Position numbers and translations under genes: made by a program
Shown: positions 26,033-34,089 of the stretch, piece by piece
Layout: each line of letters starts with the position of its first letter
Numbering within the stretch: the stretch's first letter is position 1
The notes under the pieces: generated by a model
The model's input: only the letters and a program-made list of their open reading frames with translations
The model's database searches: none
What the model was told of the DNA's origin: nothing
Source: Fluviicola sp.
GTDB lineage: Bacteria; Bacteroidota; Bacteroidia; Flavobacteriales_D; Crocinitomicaceae
DNA length: 64,000 nucleotides
Direction of reading: 5' to 3'
NCBI GenBank assembly: GCA_031260455.1
Contig: JAIRJW010000008.1
Coordinates: forward strand, 1 to 64,000

Positions 26033-27988
26033 ATGAAAAAACAACTATTATTAACCTTCGGAATTTTACTTTCTGTCCAGTCGATTGCTCAAACGGATAA
26101 CACGGTAATGGAAATTGATGGAAAAAAGGTGAGTAAATCCGAATTCCTGCAAATTTATCTGAAGAACAATAACGATCCGAAATACGACAAGCAATCATTA
26201 GATGATTACATGGAATTGTTCAAAAAATTCAAATTAAAAGTAGCTGAAGCTGAGACTCTTGGTTATGATACCATTCCAAAGCTGAAAAAGGAACTTGCTG
26301 GTTATAGAAAACAGTTGTCTCAGCCATACCTGATCGATTCTACGAAAAACAGTGCATTGGTAAAACAGGCATATGACCGTATGAAGAATGAAGTGCATGC
26401 TGCACACATCCTGATAAAAGTGGCAGAAAATGCTTCTCCGGAAGATACTCTGGCTGCCTATAACCGGATCATGGCACTGAAAAAACGCATTGAAAACGGG
26501 GAGGATTTTGCAACTGTTGCAAAAAGCAAAAACGGTTCGGATGATCCTTCTGTAATACGAAATGGTGGTGACCTGGGATATTTCACAGCTTTCCAGATGG
26601 TTTATCCTTTTGAGGAAGCGGCATACAATACTCCTGTAGGAAAAATCTCCAATCCGGTTCGCACAAAATTCGGATATCACATTATAAAAGTGATTGATAC
26701 GCGTCCGGCACGGGGAACAATCAAAGTAGCTCACATTATGGTTGCAACCGGAAAAGATGCAAGTGCGGAAGAACTGGATGCTGCTCACAAAAAAATTGAT
26801 GAAATCTACAACAAATTGCAAGCAGGAGAATCGTTCGAAAAACTGGCAAGCGAATTCTCGGATGATGCTCAGACAGCAGAAAAAGGTGGTGAATTGCAAT
26901 TATTCGGAACGGGTACAACAACACGCATGGTTCCTGAATTCGAAGAAGCGGCTTTCGCTTTGAAAGCAAACGGTGATATTTCAAAACCGATACAGACAGC
27001 ATACGGGTTCCACATCATCAAACGTCTGGATCTCACTCCTCTGCGTTCTTTTGACGAACTGAAAAAAGAAATCCAGAATAAAGTCAATAAAGATGAGCGC
27101 TCCAATGTGACTCAGCAATCTTTCATCGAAAAACTGAAGAAATCATACACATTCAAAGACGATTACAGCAAAACAAGCAAGTGGTTTGTTCAAAATATCG
27201 ATACCAACTACTTCAAAGGGAACTGGAACGCAAACGGGCTGAAGTCAAATAGCACCATGTTTACACTGGACAACAAAAACTTCACTCAAAAGCAGTTTGC
27301 CGATTATCTGCAAAAGAACTACAGAAATTTCAGAAACATGGATTCTAAATCGTTGGTTCAAAAGCAATACAATGCATGGCAAAACAGCGAGATACTGGCA
27401 TACGAAGAAAACAAACTAGACACCAAATATCCGGAATTCAAAGCATTGATGCAGGAATATCACGACGGAATCCTGTTGTATGAAATCATGTCTGACAAAG
27501 TCTGGAACAAAGCAATCAGAGATACATCCGGGTTGAAAGCCTTTTTTGAAGGACACAATGATAATTACAAATGGGGAAAACGTTACGATGCATATGTATA
27601 TGAATGTCTGAACGAAAACATCGCTAAGCAAGTAGCTACGATGCTGCAGAGCGACACCATTTCTTCACGCACAGTTATCAATGCCATCAATAAGGACTCC
27701 GAACTGAACTTACGTGTTCGCACCGGGAAATTTGAAGTAGAATCAACTCCTTATCTAAAAGGCCGGGACCTGAAAAAAGGAGTGAACCCGATATACGCAT
27801 ACGACGGAAAATATTACATTGTCAAAGTGGATGAAATCCTGGAACCGGGCGAGAAAACGCTGACAGAGGCAAAAGGAGCTGCTACTTCAGACTATCAGAA
27901 TTACCTGGAGAAAGAATGGTTGACTGAAATAGCCAAAAAACATCCAATTATTGTACACGAGCGGGTACTTTACAGCCTTGGAAAATAA
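26033..27988 (+). CDS. Peptidylprolyl isomerase with two parvulin domains
   Basis: The 651-residue protein has a signal peptide (LLLTFGILLSVQSIAQ) and an N-terminal SurA-like segment (VMEIDGKKVSKSEFLQIY). Two tandem parvulin (PpiC-type) domains follow at about residues 120-225 and 230-335, each with AAHILIKV or VAHIMVAT, GGDLGYF or GGELQLF, and FGYHIIKV or YGFHIIKR. The last 300 residues are helical with no named domain. Such proteins help fold outer-membrane proteins in the periplasm. The next genes are a SurA-like protein and MoxR. Confidence 0.9.
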   Translation: MKKQLLLTFGILLSVQSIAQTDNTVMEIDGKKVSKSEFLQIYLKNNNDPKYDKQSLDDYMELFKKFKLKVAEAETLGYDTIPKLKKELAGYRKQLSQPYLIDSTKNSALVKQAYDRMKNEVHAAHILIKVAENASPEDTLAAYNRIMALKKRIENGEDFATVAKSKNGSDDPSVIRNGGDLGYFTAFQMVYPFEEAAYNTPVGKISNPVRTKFGYHIIKVIDTRPARGTIKVAHIMVATGKDASAEELDAAHKKIDEIYNKLQAGESFEKLASEFSDDAQTAEKGGELQLFGTGTTTRMVPEFEEAAFALKANGDISKPIQTAYGFHIIKRLDLTPLRSFDELKKEIQNKVNKDERSNVTQQSFIEKLKKSYTFKDDYSKTSKWFVQNIDTNYFKGNWNANGLKSNSTMFTLDNKNFTQKQFADYLQKNYRNFRNMDSKSLVQKQYNAWQNSEILAYEENKLDTKYPEFKALMQEYHDGILLYEIMSDKVWNKAIRDTSGLKAFFEGHNDNYKWGKRYDAYVYECLNENIAKQVATMLQSDTISSRTVINAINKDSELNLRVRTGKFEVESTPYLKGRDLKKGVNPIYAYDGKYYIVKVDEILEPGEKTLTEAKGAATSDYQNYLEKEWLTEIAKKHPIIVHERVLYSLGK

Positions 27989-27994
27989 TAACAG

Positions 27995-28018
27995 AAAGCC
28001 GGTTGCGACCGGTTTTTC
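27995..28018 (+). terminator. Rho-independent terminator after the parvulin gene
   Basis: AAAGCCGGT pairs with ACCGGTTTTT around a 4-nt loop, followed by T residues. Confidence 0.8.
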
Positions 28019-28130
28019 TTTTCAAGAAAAAAGTTTATATCCTTAAAATAATGTAATTTACCCTGCGTTATAGATTAAATCTCAAAAAAGAACACGAAAT
28101 TAGCGGTTTATTCGCTTGATTAAATAAAAA

Positions 28131-29510
28131 ATGAAATACAGCATATTCCTTGGTTTATTTTTTACTCTGATTCTTACAAAATCCTTTGCACAACCAAAAA
28201 TGATTGACAAAGTGATTGCGCAAGTGGGTGAAAACATCGTTCTTTACTCCGAACTGGAAGGTCAAAAACAATCCATGAAGCAAAACGGAACACCAGTAGA
28301 GAATATTGATGAATGTGAGCTTCTGGAACAAATGCTTTATAATTTCCTTTTGGTGAATCAGGCGGAACTGGATTCCATCCAGATCAGCAACGAACAAGTG
28401 GATGCCGAAATGGAAAACCGGCTTCGTATGATTGAAAGTCAGATGAAGAACGTAAAGGACGACAAAGGGAATCCAATTACCATTGAATCGTTCTACGGTA
28501 AAACAAAATCGCAGATCAAAGAAGAATTCAGAAGTACGATCAAGAAAAGATTGCAGGGACAGGAAGTCGAACGGGGAATTACTGCAGATATCGATGTTTC
28601 GCCCTTAGATGTAGAAACGTTTTTCAATTCTATTCCGAAAGACAGTCTGCCGTATATTAACTCTCAGCTTTCATTCCAGCAGATTGCTATTTTCCCCAGA
28701 ATTACCAAAGCAGACAAGGAGTTGGCATTCAAAACGATTTCGGACCTGAGAAAACAGGTCGTATCGGGAAAAGTCACATTCTGTACGGCCGCCAGCCTGC
28801 ATTCGGAAGATCCGGGAAGTGCAAAAAACTGTGGGCGGATTGAAGCAACACGCGGAATGATGGTGAAGCCTTTCGAAGCAACTGCCTACAGCTTGAAAAT
28901 CGGGCAGATCAGTGAGGTATTTGAAACGGAGTACGGTTTCCACTTCATGCAGTTACTCGATCGAAAAGGAGATGATTACATCGTAAATCACGTCCTGATT
29001 GCTCCGAAATTTAGCCTCGACAGCCTGGATGCATCCAGCAAACGCATGGAAAAATGCTACGAAGAATTGAAACAAAACAAGGTGACCTGGGAAGATGCGG
29101 TCAAAATCTATTCGAACGATGTCAATACCAAGGAAAACAAAGGGTACATCACTAACCCGATTACTGGCGAAGTTAAGTGGAGCGTGGAAGAAGTGAACCA
29201 GGTAGATCCGATGATGTTTCAGTTAACAGACGGATTGGAGCTGAATCAGATTACTGCTCCTACTCTGTACTATGATTTCAACGAACGCAAAGAAGCCATC
29301 CGCATTGTTCGCGTTGCGGAAAGAACCAAACCTCATGTAGGGAATCTCAAAGACGACTACAATCTCTTCAGAATGATGGCCTTGGAAGACAAAAAACAAA
29401 AAATCATCCTGGCATGGACCAAATCCAAAATATCCACTGCCTATATTCGTATAGACGATTCATACAAAAACTGCCAGTTTGAAAATCAATGGATTCCAAA
29501 AGCACCTTAA
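28131..29510 (+). CDS. SurA-like periplasmic peptidylprolyl isomerase
   Basis: The 459-residue protein has a signal peptide (LGLFFTLILTKSFAQ) and the SurA-type opening IDKVIAQVGENIVLYSELEG. A parvulin domain covers about residues 170-275 (ending SEVFETEYGFHFMQLLDRKGD), and a second, weaker one follows to about 385. SurA-like chaperones escort outer-membrane proteins. MoxR follows after 13 nt in the same direction. Confidence 0.9.
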   Translation: MKYSIFLGLFFTLILTKSFAQPKMIDKVIAQVGENIVLYSELEGQKQSMKQNGTPVENIDECELLEQMLYNFLLVNQAELDSIQISNEQVDAEMENRLRMIESQMKNVKDDKGNPITIESFYGKTKSQIKEEFRSTIKKRLQGQEVERGITADIDVSPLDVETFFNSIPKDSLPYINSQLSFQQIAIFPRITKADKELAFKTISDLRKQVVSGKVTFCTAASLHSEDPGSAKNCGRIEATRGMMVKPFEATAYSLKIGQISEVFETEYGFHFMQLLDRKGDDYIVNHVLIAPKFSLDSLDASSKRMEKCYEELKQNKVTWEDAVKIYSNDVNTKENKGYITNPITGEVKWSVEEVNQVDPMMFQLTDGLELNQITAPTLYYDFNERKEAIRIVRVAERTKPHVGNLKDDYNLFRMMALEDKKQKIILAWTKSKISTAYIRIDDSYKNCQFENQWIPKAP

Positions 29511-29523
29511 AAAAATATAAAGT

Positions 29524-30480
29524 ATGTCAGACGTTGCTGCTATTGAACAACTCGTAAAAGATTATAAAGCACTTAAAAACGAAATTCACCAGGTTATTGT
29601 TGGCCAGGAAGAAGTTGTGGATCAGGTATTGATTTCCATTTTTTCCAGGGGACACTGCCTGCTTGTTGGGGTTCCCGGGTTGGCGAAAACCTTGCTGGTA
29701 AACACCATTGCTGATACCCTGGGACTTTCCTTTAACCGCGTACAGTTTACTCCCGATTTGATGCCTTCGGATATCGTGGGATCGGAAATTCTGGATGAAA
29801 GCCGTCAGTTCAAATTTATCAAAGGACCTTTGTTCAACAATATCATCCTCGCAGATGAGATTAACCGAACTCCTCCCAAAACACAATCCGCTTTGCTGGA
29901 GGCAATGCAGGAACGCAGAGTAACAGCAGCAGGTGTCACTTACCAGCTTCCTCACCCGTTCTTCGTACTGGCAACACAAAACCCAATCGAACAGGAAGGA
30001 ACTTATCCTTTGCCTGAAGCCCAACTGGACCGTTTCATGTTCAACATCTGGGTTGATTACCCGACTTTCGTGGAAGAGCTGGCAATCGTTAAGAGTACGA
30101 CTTCCGATACGAAAATTGATCTGAGGCAGATTGTTTCCGGCGAAAAAATTGCCGAATATCAGGAATTGATTCGTCGTATTCCGGTTCCGGATAATGTACT
30201 GGAGTTTGCCGTAAAACTGGTTGCAAAAACCCGCAAGGACAACTCAATGGCTCCGCAATTAACAAAAGATTTTATCTCCTGGGGTGCAGGACCGAGAGCT
30301 TCACAATACCTGGTGGTCGGGGCGAAATGCCACGCAGCATTACACGGACGTTTCTCTCCTGATATCGATGATATAAAAGCAGTTGCTTTGCCGATTTTGC
30401 GTCACCGCATCGTGCGAAATTACCGGGCAGAAGCAGAAGGTTATTCTAATGATCGCCTGATCACCGAATTGATGAAATGA
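29524..30480 (+). CDS. MoxR family AAA ATPase
   Basis: The 318-residue ATPase has Walker A GVPGLAKT at 49-56, Walker B ILADEINRTPPKTQSALLEA and sensor 1 FVLATQNPIEQEGTYPLPEA. The C-terminal lid domain begins near residue 210. MoxR proteins act as chaperone-like ATPases, usually beside DUF58 and von Willebrand-factor proteins. Here the gene downstream is unrelated and convergent, so any partner must be encoded elsewhere. It is probably co-transcribed with the SurA-like gene. Confidence 0.94.
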   Translation: MSDVAAIEQLVKDYKALKNEIHQVIVGQEEVVDQVLISIFSRGHCLLVGVPGLAKTLLVNTIADTLGLSFNRVQFTPDLMPSDIVGSEILDESRQFKFIKGPLFNNIILADEINRTPPKTQSALLEAMQERRVTAAGVTYQLPHPFFVLATQNPIEQEGTYPLPEAQLDRFMFNIWVDYPTFVEELAIVKSTTSDTKIDLRQIVSGEKIAEYQELIRRIPVPDNVLEFAVKLVAKTRKDNSMAPQLTKDFISWGAGPRASQYLVVGAKCHAALHGRFSPDIDDIKAVALPILRHRIVRNYRAEAEGYSNDRLITELMK

Positions 30481-30525
30481 AAATAATTAAATAGCGTGTA
30501 CGAAATTCTCATGCAAGACATAATT

Positions 30526-30566
30526 AAAAAAGTTGGGGGCGAAAAAATTTTCGCCCCCAACTTTTT
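30526..30566. terminator. Bidirectional terminator between convergent genes
   Basis: A nearly perfect 20-bp inverted repeat: AAAAAGTTGGGGGCGAAAA with its complement ending CGCCCCCAACTTTTT. The A and T flanks allow use by moxR from the left and by the lipoprotein gene from the right. Confidence 0.9.
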
Positions 30567-30582
30567 ATACTGCTTTCCTTCT

Positions 30583-31428
30583 CTACATATTAATCGTATA
30601 TGTATGTCCGTTGATTTCGATTGTGAATGTTCCATCACAAGTACCTTGCCCATAATCGATTGTACGAGTTGATTTACCGGTTGGCGTAATTTCCAGTGTT
30701 CCTTTCGTGATATACGGACAACCAACTTTTACATGCAGCGCATTGGTAATATCTGCCACATATCCATCACCATTTGCGACCTCTGCGGTCGCTGTTCCCG
30801 TAATATCGTACTCATCGTCCCAAATCCACAATTGTGTATTATATCCATTGGTAAAGGTTCTGATCTGGTGCGAAATGTAGGTTACAACTTCACCGGTAGA
30901 CAAAGTTACAACACCGTTCACATTCACATCGTAATAAGGCTGCCCTACAGAATTCGGCCCCATGTTCTCGACAGTCATGTATCCTTCCACTTTATTATCA
31001 TTGACGTAGTAATTTACCGGAGTATACTTGATAACCGTTCCCTGGGCATAATAAGACCCGTTGTAAGTAACGATCAGTTTCCCACGACGCTGCTTCCCAT
31101 CATTACAGGTGCAATTGCTGTTTCCCCAATCAATGGTCAGCGTGTCTTGCAAACCCACTGTATCCAACGTAATGATCACGTTGCAATTCGCTTTTTCGTA
31201 CAAATCATCCGACCCTTCCTTCCCTACTTTGAAAATCGGTTGACCAATTCCGTAAACAAAGGTTCCACCTTTATAAGCCTGATCCGACATATTTGCCATT
31301 TCAGCAAAGGCATTCTCAGCAATCGCATTGATACGAGGAGCACTACTCTCATCATACTTCCTTTTCTTACAGGACGTTACCTGTGCTATTGCACCTATAA
31401 CCAGGCTGAAAATCAAAATCCGTTTCAT
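30583..31428 (-). CDS. Hypothetical lipoprotein
   Basis: The 281-residue protein has a lipoprotein signal (IGAIAQVTSCKKRKY, Cys at residue 19). The mature part is beta-rich, with a CTCNDGKQRRGKL motif near residue 110 and repeated strands such as DTLTIDWGNSNC and RTIDYGQGTC, which look like two related halves. I recognise no named family. I chose the ATG at 31428, where the signal begins; a longer frame from 31485 adds 19 residues before it. Confidence 0.75.
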   Translation of the reverse strand: MKRILIFSLVIGAIAQVTSCKKRKYDESSAPRINAIAENAFAEMANMSDQAYKGGTFVYGIGQPIFKVGKEGSDDLYEKANCNVIITLDTVGLQDTLTIDWGNSNCTCNDGKQRRGKLIVTYNGSYYAQGTVIKYTPVNYYVNDNKVEGYMTVENMGPNSVGQPYYDVNVNGVVTLSTGEVVTYISHQIRTFTNGYNTQLWIWDDEYDITGTATAEVANGDGYVADITNALHVKVGCPYITKGTLEITPTGKSTRTIDYGQGTCDGTFTIEINGHTYTINM

Positions 31429-31655
31429 TTTTCTGCAGTTTAGTTTTAATGATACGAATATCGTTGATAACAAAGAATATACCAAACGATTTCTTCAGAA
31501 ATGTGTAAATATCACTAACAAACAGGTAGTAAAGAGACAAGCAGCAGCAGAAATTCCCTCGCCCGAATGAGTCCTTTAAACGCTTTTACCGGTTGTCCAC
31601 ATTTTAGTATTAATACTTTGGAAACATTCTCAAAAAATTCTCTTTGCTCTTCCCA

Positions 31656-31663
31656 TATCTTTG
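31656..31663 (+). promoter_or_regulatory. -7 promoter box (TATCTTTG)
   Basis: Matches TAnnTTTG and ends 4 nt before the ATG of the SirB1-like gene, which suggests a leaderless message. Confidence 0.45.
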
Positions 31664-31667
31664 CTTC

Positions 31668-32543
31668 ATGAAGGATTTCAAATCTTTACAAGCCCTGATT
31701 ACACTCATGGACGATCCCGATGAGCTGGTTTATGCGCACGTCAAAGACCGTTTGCTGGAGTTCGGCCCGGACGCAGTGCAGTTGCTTGAATCTTCCTGGG
31801 AAGAAAAAGATTACGGCATTCTTTTTCAATCACGGATCGAAACGCTGATCCATGAGATTCAATTTGCGGAATGTAAACGTCAGCTGAATTCCTGGTATCA
31901 CGGTTCAACCAAAAATTTGCTGCGTGGTGCCACCATTATTGCCAAATACCAATATCCGGGGCTGGATCAGAAACAGATTTACGATTTCATTGAACGCATC
32001 TGCAGAGACTGCTGGCTGGAACTCAATCCAAACATGACAGCCTTTGAATCCATCCGTATCATCAACAAAGTATTCTTCGGGCAGTATGGGTTTTCGGGGA
32101 ACTCCAGAAATTACAATTCTCCACTTAATTCTTTCATCAATACGGTCATTGAAACCCGGAAGGGGAATCCACTAAGTCTGAGTATTCTCTACAGCCTGGT
32201 GGCACAGGAATTAAAGCTCCCGATTTACGGAGTCAACCTTCCGAATCACTTTGTCCTGGCTTACATGGACAACAATGGTGTGAACCAGTTTATCTCCAAC
32301 GGAAACGAATATGGTGTACTCTTTTACATCAATGCATTCTCCCGCGGAAGTGTACTTCAAAAAGACGACATTATTCAGTTTTTATCAAGCATTCAGGTCG
32401 CACCACAAGACATACATTTCCAGCCCTGTTCCAATTCGGATATTATTCGCCGGATGCTGACCAACCTCATTGCATCTTTTCAGCAGAACGGGAATTCAGA
32501 GAAAGTGAACGAATTAATTGAGCTAAGAAGCCTGCTGGTCTGA
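31668..32543 (+). CDS. SirB1/transglutaminase-like family protein
   Basis: The 291-residue protein matches the SirB1-type transglutaminase-like fold. Recognisable segments are FFGQYGFSGNSRNYNSPLN, TRKGNPLSLSILYSLVAQEL and PIYGVNLPNHFVLAYMD. The position of the catalytic Cys of true transglutaminases is not conserved (SLSILYSLV), so enzymatic activity is doubtful. The N-terminal 60 residues have a HEAT-like helical pattern. There is no signal peptide. Role unknown. Confidence 0.8.
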   Translation: MKDFKSLQALITLMDDPDELVYAHVKDRLLEFGPDAVQLLESSWEEKDYGILFQSRIETLIHEIQFAECKRQLNSWYHGSTKNLLRGATIIAKYQYPGLDQKQIYDFIERICRDCWLELNPNMTAFESIRIINKVFFGQYGFSGNSRNYNSPLNSFINTVIETRKGNPLSLSILYSLVAQELKLPIYGVNLPNHFVLAYMDNNGVNQFISNGNEYGVLFYINAFSRGSVLQKDDIIQFLSSIQVAPQDIHFQPCSNSDIIRRMLTNLIASFQQNGNSEKVNELIELRSLLV

Positions 32544-32559
32544 AAAGTTCCATCCGGAA

Positions 32560-33777
32560 TTACACAACTGCCCCTTCCAGGAGTTCCTGAAGGGAAATCA
32601 CTTCCACAATTAATCCGTCTTTTTCAAAACGATCTTTTTGATTCATCGTTACGATTACAGCTTTTTTCTCCTTAAAAAACCGAAGTACCTCAAAAGTTCC
32701 TTCCAGCTCGCGCATCAGGTTATCTTCATTCAATTCGTAGCAAACCTGGATCAATGCCCTGGGTTTTTCCTTTTCAATCACCACAAAATCACACTCCTTC
32801 TTTTCGCTGAAATAGTAAATTTCTTTATACTTTCTCCTCAGATGCAAATAAACCAGGTTTTCCAGCCTTCGGCCACTTTCTTCCGTAAAGACGACAGAAT
32901 TATGAGCAAATAACCCCAGATCAATTGTATACACTTTTTTTGGGTTGCGTATTTGGGCTTTTAACGAATAACTGAATTTCGGAACAAACTGAACAATATA
33001 GGTGTTTTCGAGGTGAGAAAAATATTCCAGCATGGTACTTACTGCTTTAATATCAAACAGTTTGGTCAGATTCGTTGCTGAAACCTGTTTCCCGATATTT
33101 GAGATCAGATAAACTGCCAGCTTCCGTAACGAAACAATATCGCGGACTCCGTAACGCACCGCGATATCCCGGTAAAGTATATCATCAAGCAGCTGGTTCA
33201 GAATAGTCGGAAGATTTGTTTTGAGATATTCCGGAAAACCACCGCTCTCCAGATACATTTTTACCGATTCATACGAACTTTCCAGTTTTTTGAATTTCAG
33301 GAACTCGGTATATGAAAACGGGAATAATTCAGAAGATAAATGCCTTCCTGTTAACTTCGTTCCTAATTCATGGCTTAACAACGTTGCATTGGAACCGGTT
33401 ACTATTATCTGGAAGCCTTCATCTATCTTTTGTCTCACATAAAGCTCCCAATTCTCCAGCATCTGGATTTCATCAAAGAACAAAACGTTTATCTTTCGTT
33501 TGGTTATTTCTGCATCCAAACGACGGAAATCATCTGTTTTGAATCCTGCCAGGCGAGTGTCTTCAAAGTTGAGAAACAAAGCCGACTGAAAGTTATTCTT
33601 CAGTATTTGTCTCAAAAAAGTACTTTTTCCACAACGCCGGATACCTGTAATCACGTTCACAAAACTTTCGTGAATCTGTATCGTCTGAAGCTGATCACGC
33701 TCAACTCCCGTACCTTTCTTCAGAAAAACTTCCTTTTGTACATCGATCACTTCCGCTATTAATTCCTGACTGATCAT
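32560..33777 (-). CDS. AAA ATPase with DUF4143 C-terminal domain
   Basis: The 405-residue protein has Walker A GIRRCGKST near residue 44 and Walker B NVLFFDEIQMLENWE. These are followed by IIVTGSNATLLSHELGTKLT and the C-terminal DUF4143/nuclease-like part (YTIDLGLFAHNS, EIYYFSEKKECDFVV). Such ATPases are scattered widely among bacteria and archaea and often lie in mobile or defence-type neighbourhoods; function is unsettled. I chose the ATG at 33777 (MISQELIAEV). An upstream in-frame ATG at 33828 lies inside the repeat cluster. The upstream region is AT-rich with four copies of a 13-bp motif. Confidence 0.88.
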   Translation of the reverse strand: MISQELIAEVIDVQKEVFLKKGTGVERDQLQTIQIHESFVNVITGIRRCGKSTFLRQILKNNFQSALFLNFEDTRLAGFKTDDFRRLDAEITKRKINVLFFDEIQMLENWELYVRQKIDEGFQIIVTGSNATLLSHELGTKLTGRHLSSELFPFSYTEFLKFKKLESSYESVKMYLESGGFPEYLKTNLPTILNQLLDDILYRDIAVRYGVRDIVSLRKLAVYLISNIGKQVSATNLTKLFDIKAVSTMLEYFSHLENTYIVQFVPKFSYSLKAQIRNPKKVYTIDLGLFAHNSVVFTEESGRRLENLVYLHLRRKYKEIYYFSEKKECDFVVIEKEKPRALIQVCYELNEDNLMRELEGTFEVLRFFKEKKAVIVTMNQKDRFEKDGLIVEVISLQELLEGAVV

Positions 33778-34089
33778 GATCTCATCCTTAATTTGACACA
33801 AATTTACATCATCATTTGTTATTATCAAATAATTTTAATTGATAATAACAAATATATTCATTCGATAATAACAAACAATTTTATTTGTCAATATCAAATA
33901 AAAACCAATAAATTGAGGCTAATAGTTCACTCCGAAACGGACCAGATTTTAAATAAAAATGATATCAATTCTCGATTAAATGAACAAGATTTTAGTCACT
34001 TAGACAACTCCAGGTTTTAAGTTTTAAAATACAGAATACACAAACCAAAAGGAAAATCTCATTCTCACTTTTATCCTTGAATTGAGAAA
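33778..34089. other. AT-rich intergenic region between the AAA ATPase and dnaE
   Basis: This 312-bp stretch is visibly richer in A and T than its surroundings. It holds the four-copy repeat at 33814-33900. The remainder to 34089 has short open frames without recognisable similarity and no visible gene or terminator. Confidence 0.5.
33814..33900. repeat. Four copies of a TTTGTTATTATCAA-like motif in inverted pairs
   Basis: ATTTGTTATTATCAA at 33814-33828 is perfectly repeated in inverted form at 33839-33853 with a 10-bp spacer. A third copy (TCGATAATAACAAA, about 33862-33875) and a diverged fourth (TTTGTCAATATCAAA, about 33884-33899) follow. The cluster lies just upstream of the AAA ATPase start and looks like operator sites; the binding protein is unknown. 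Confidence 0.7.
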
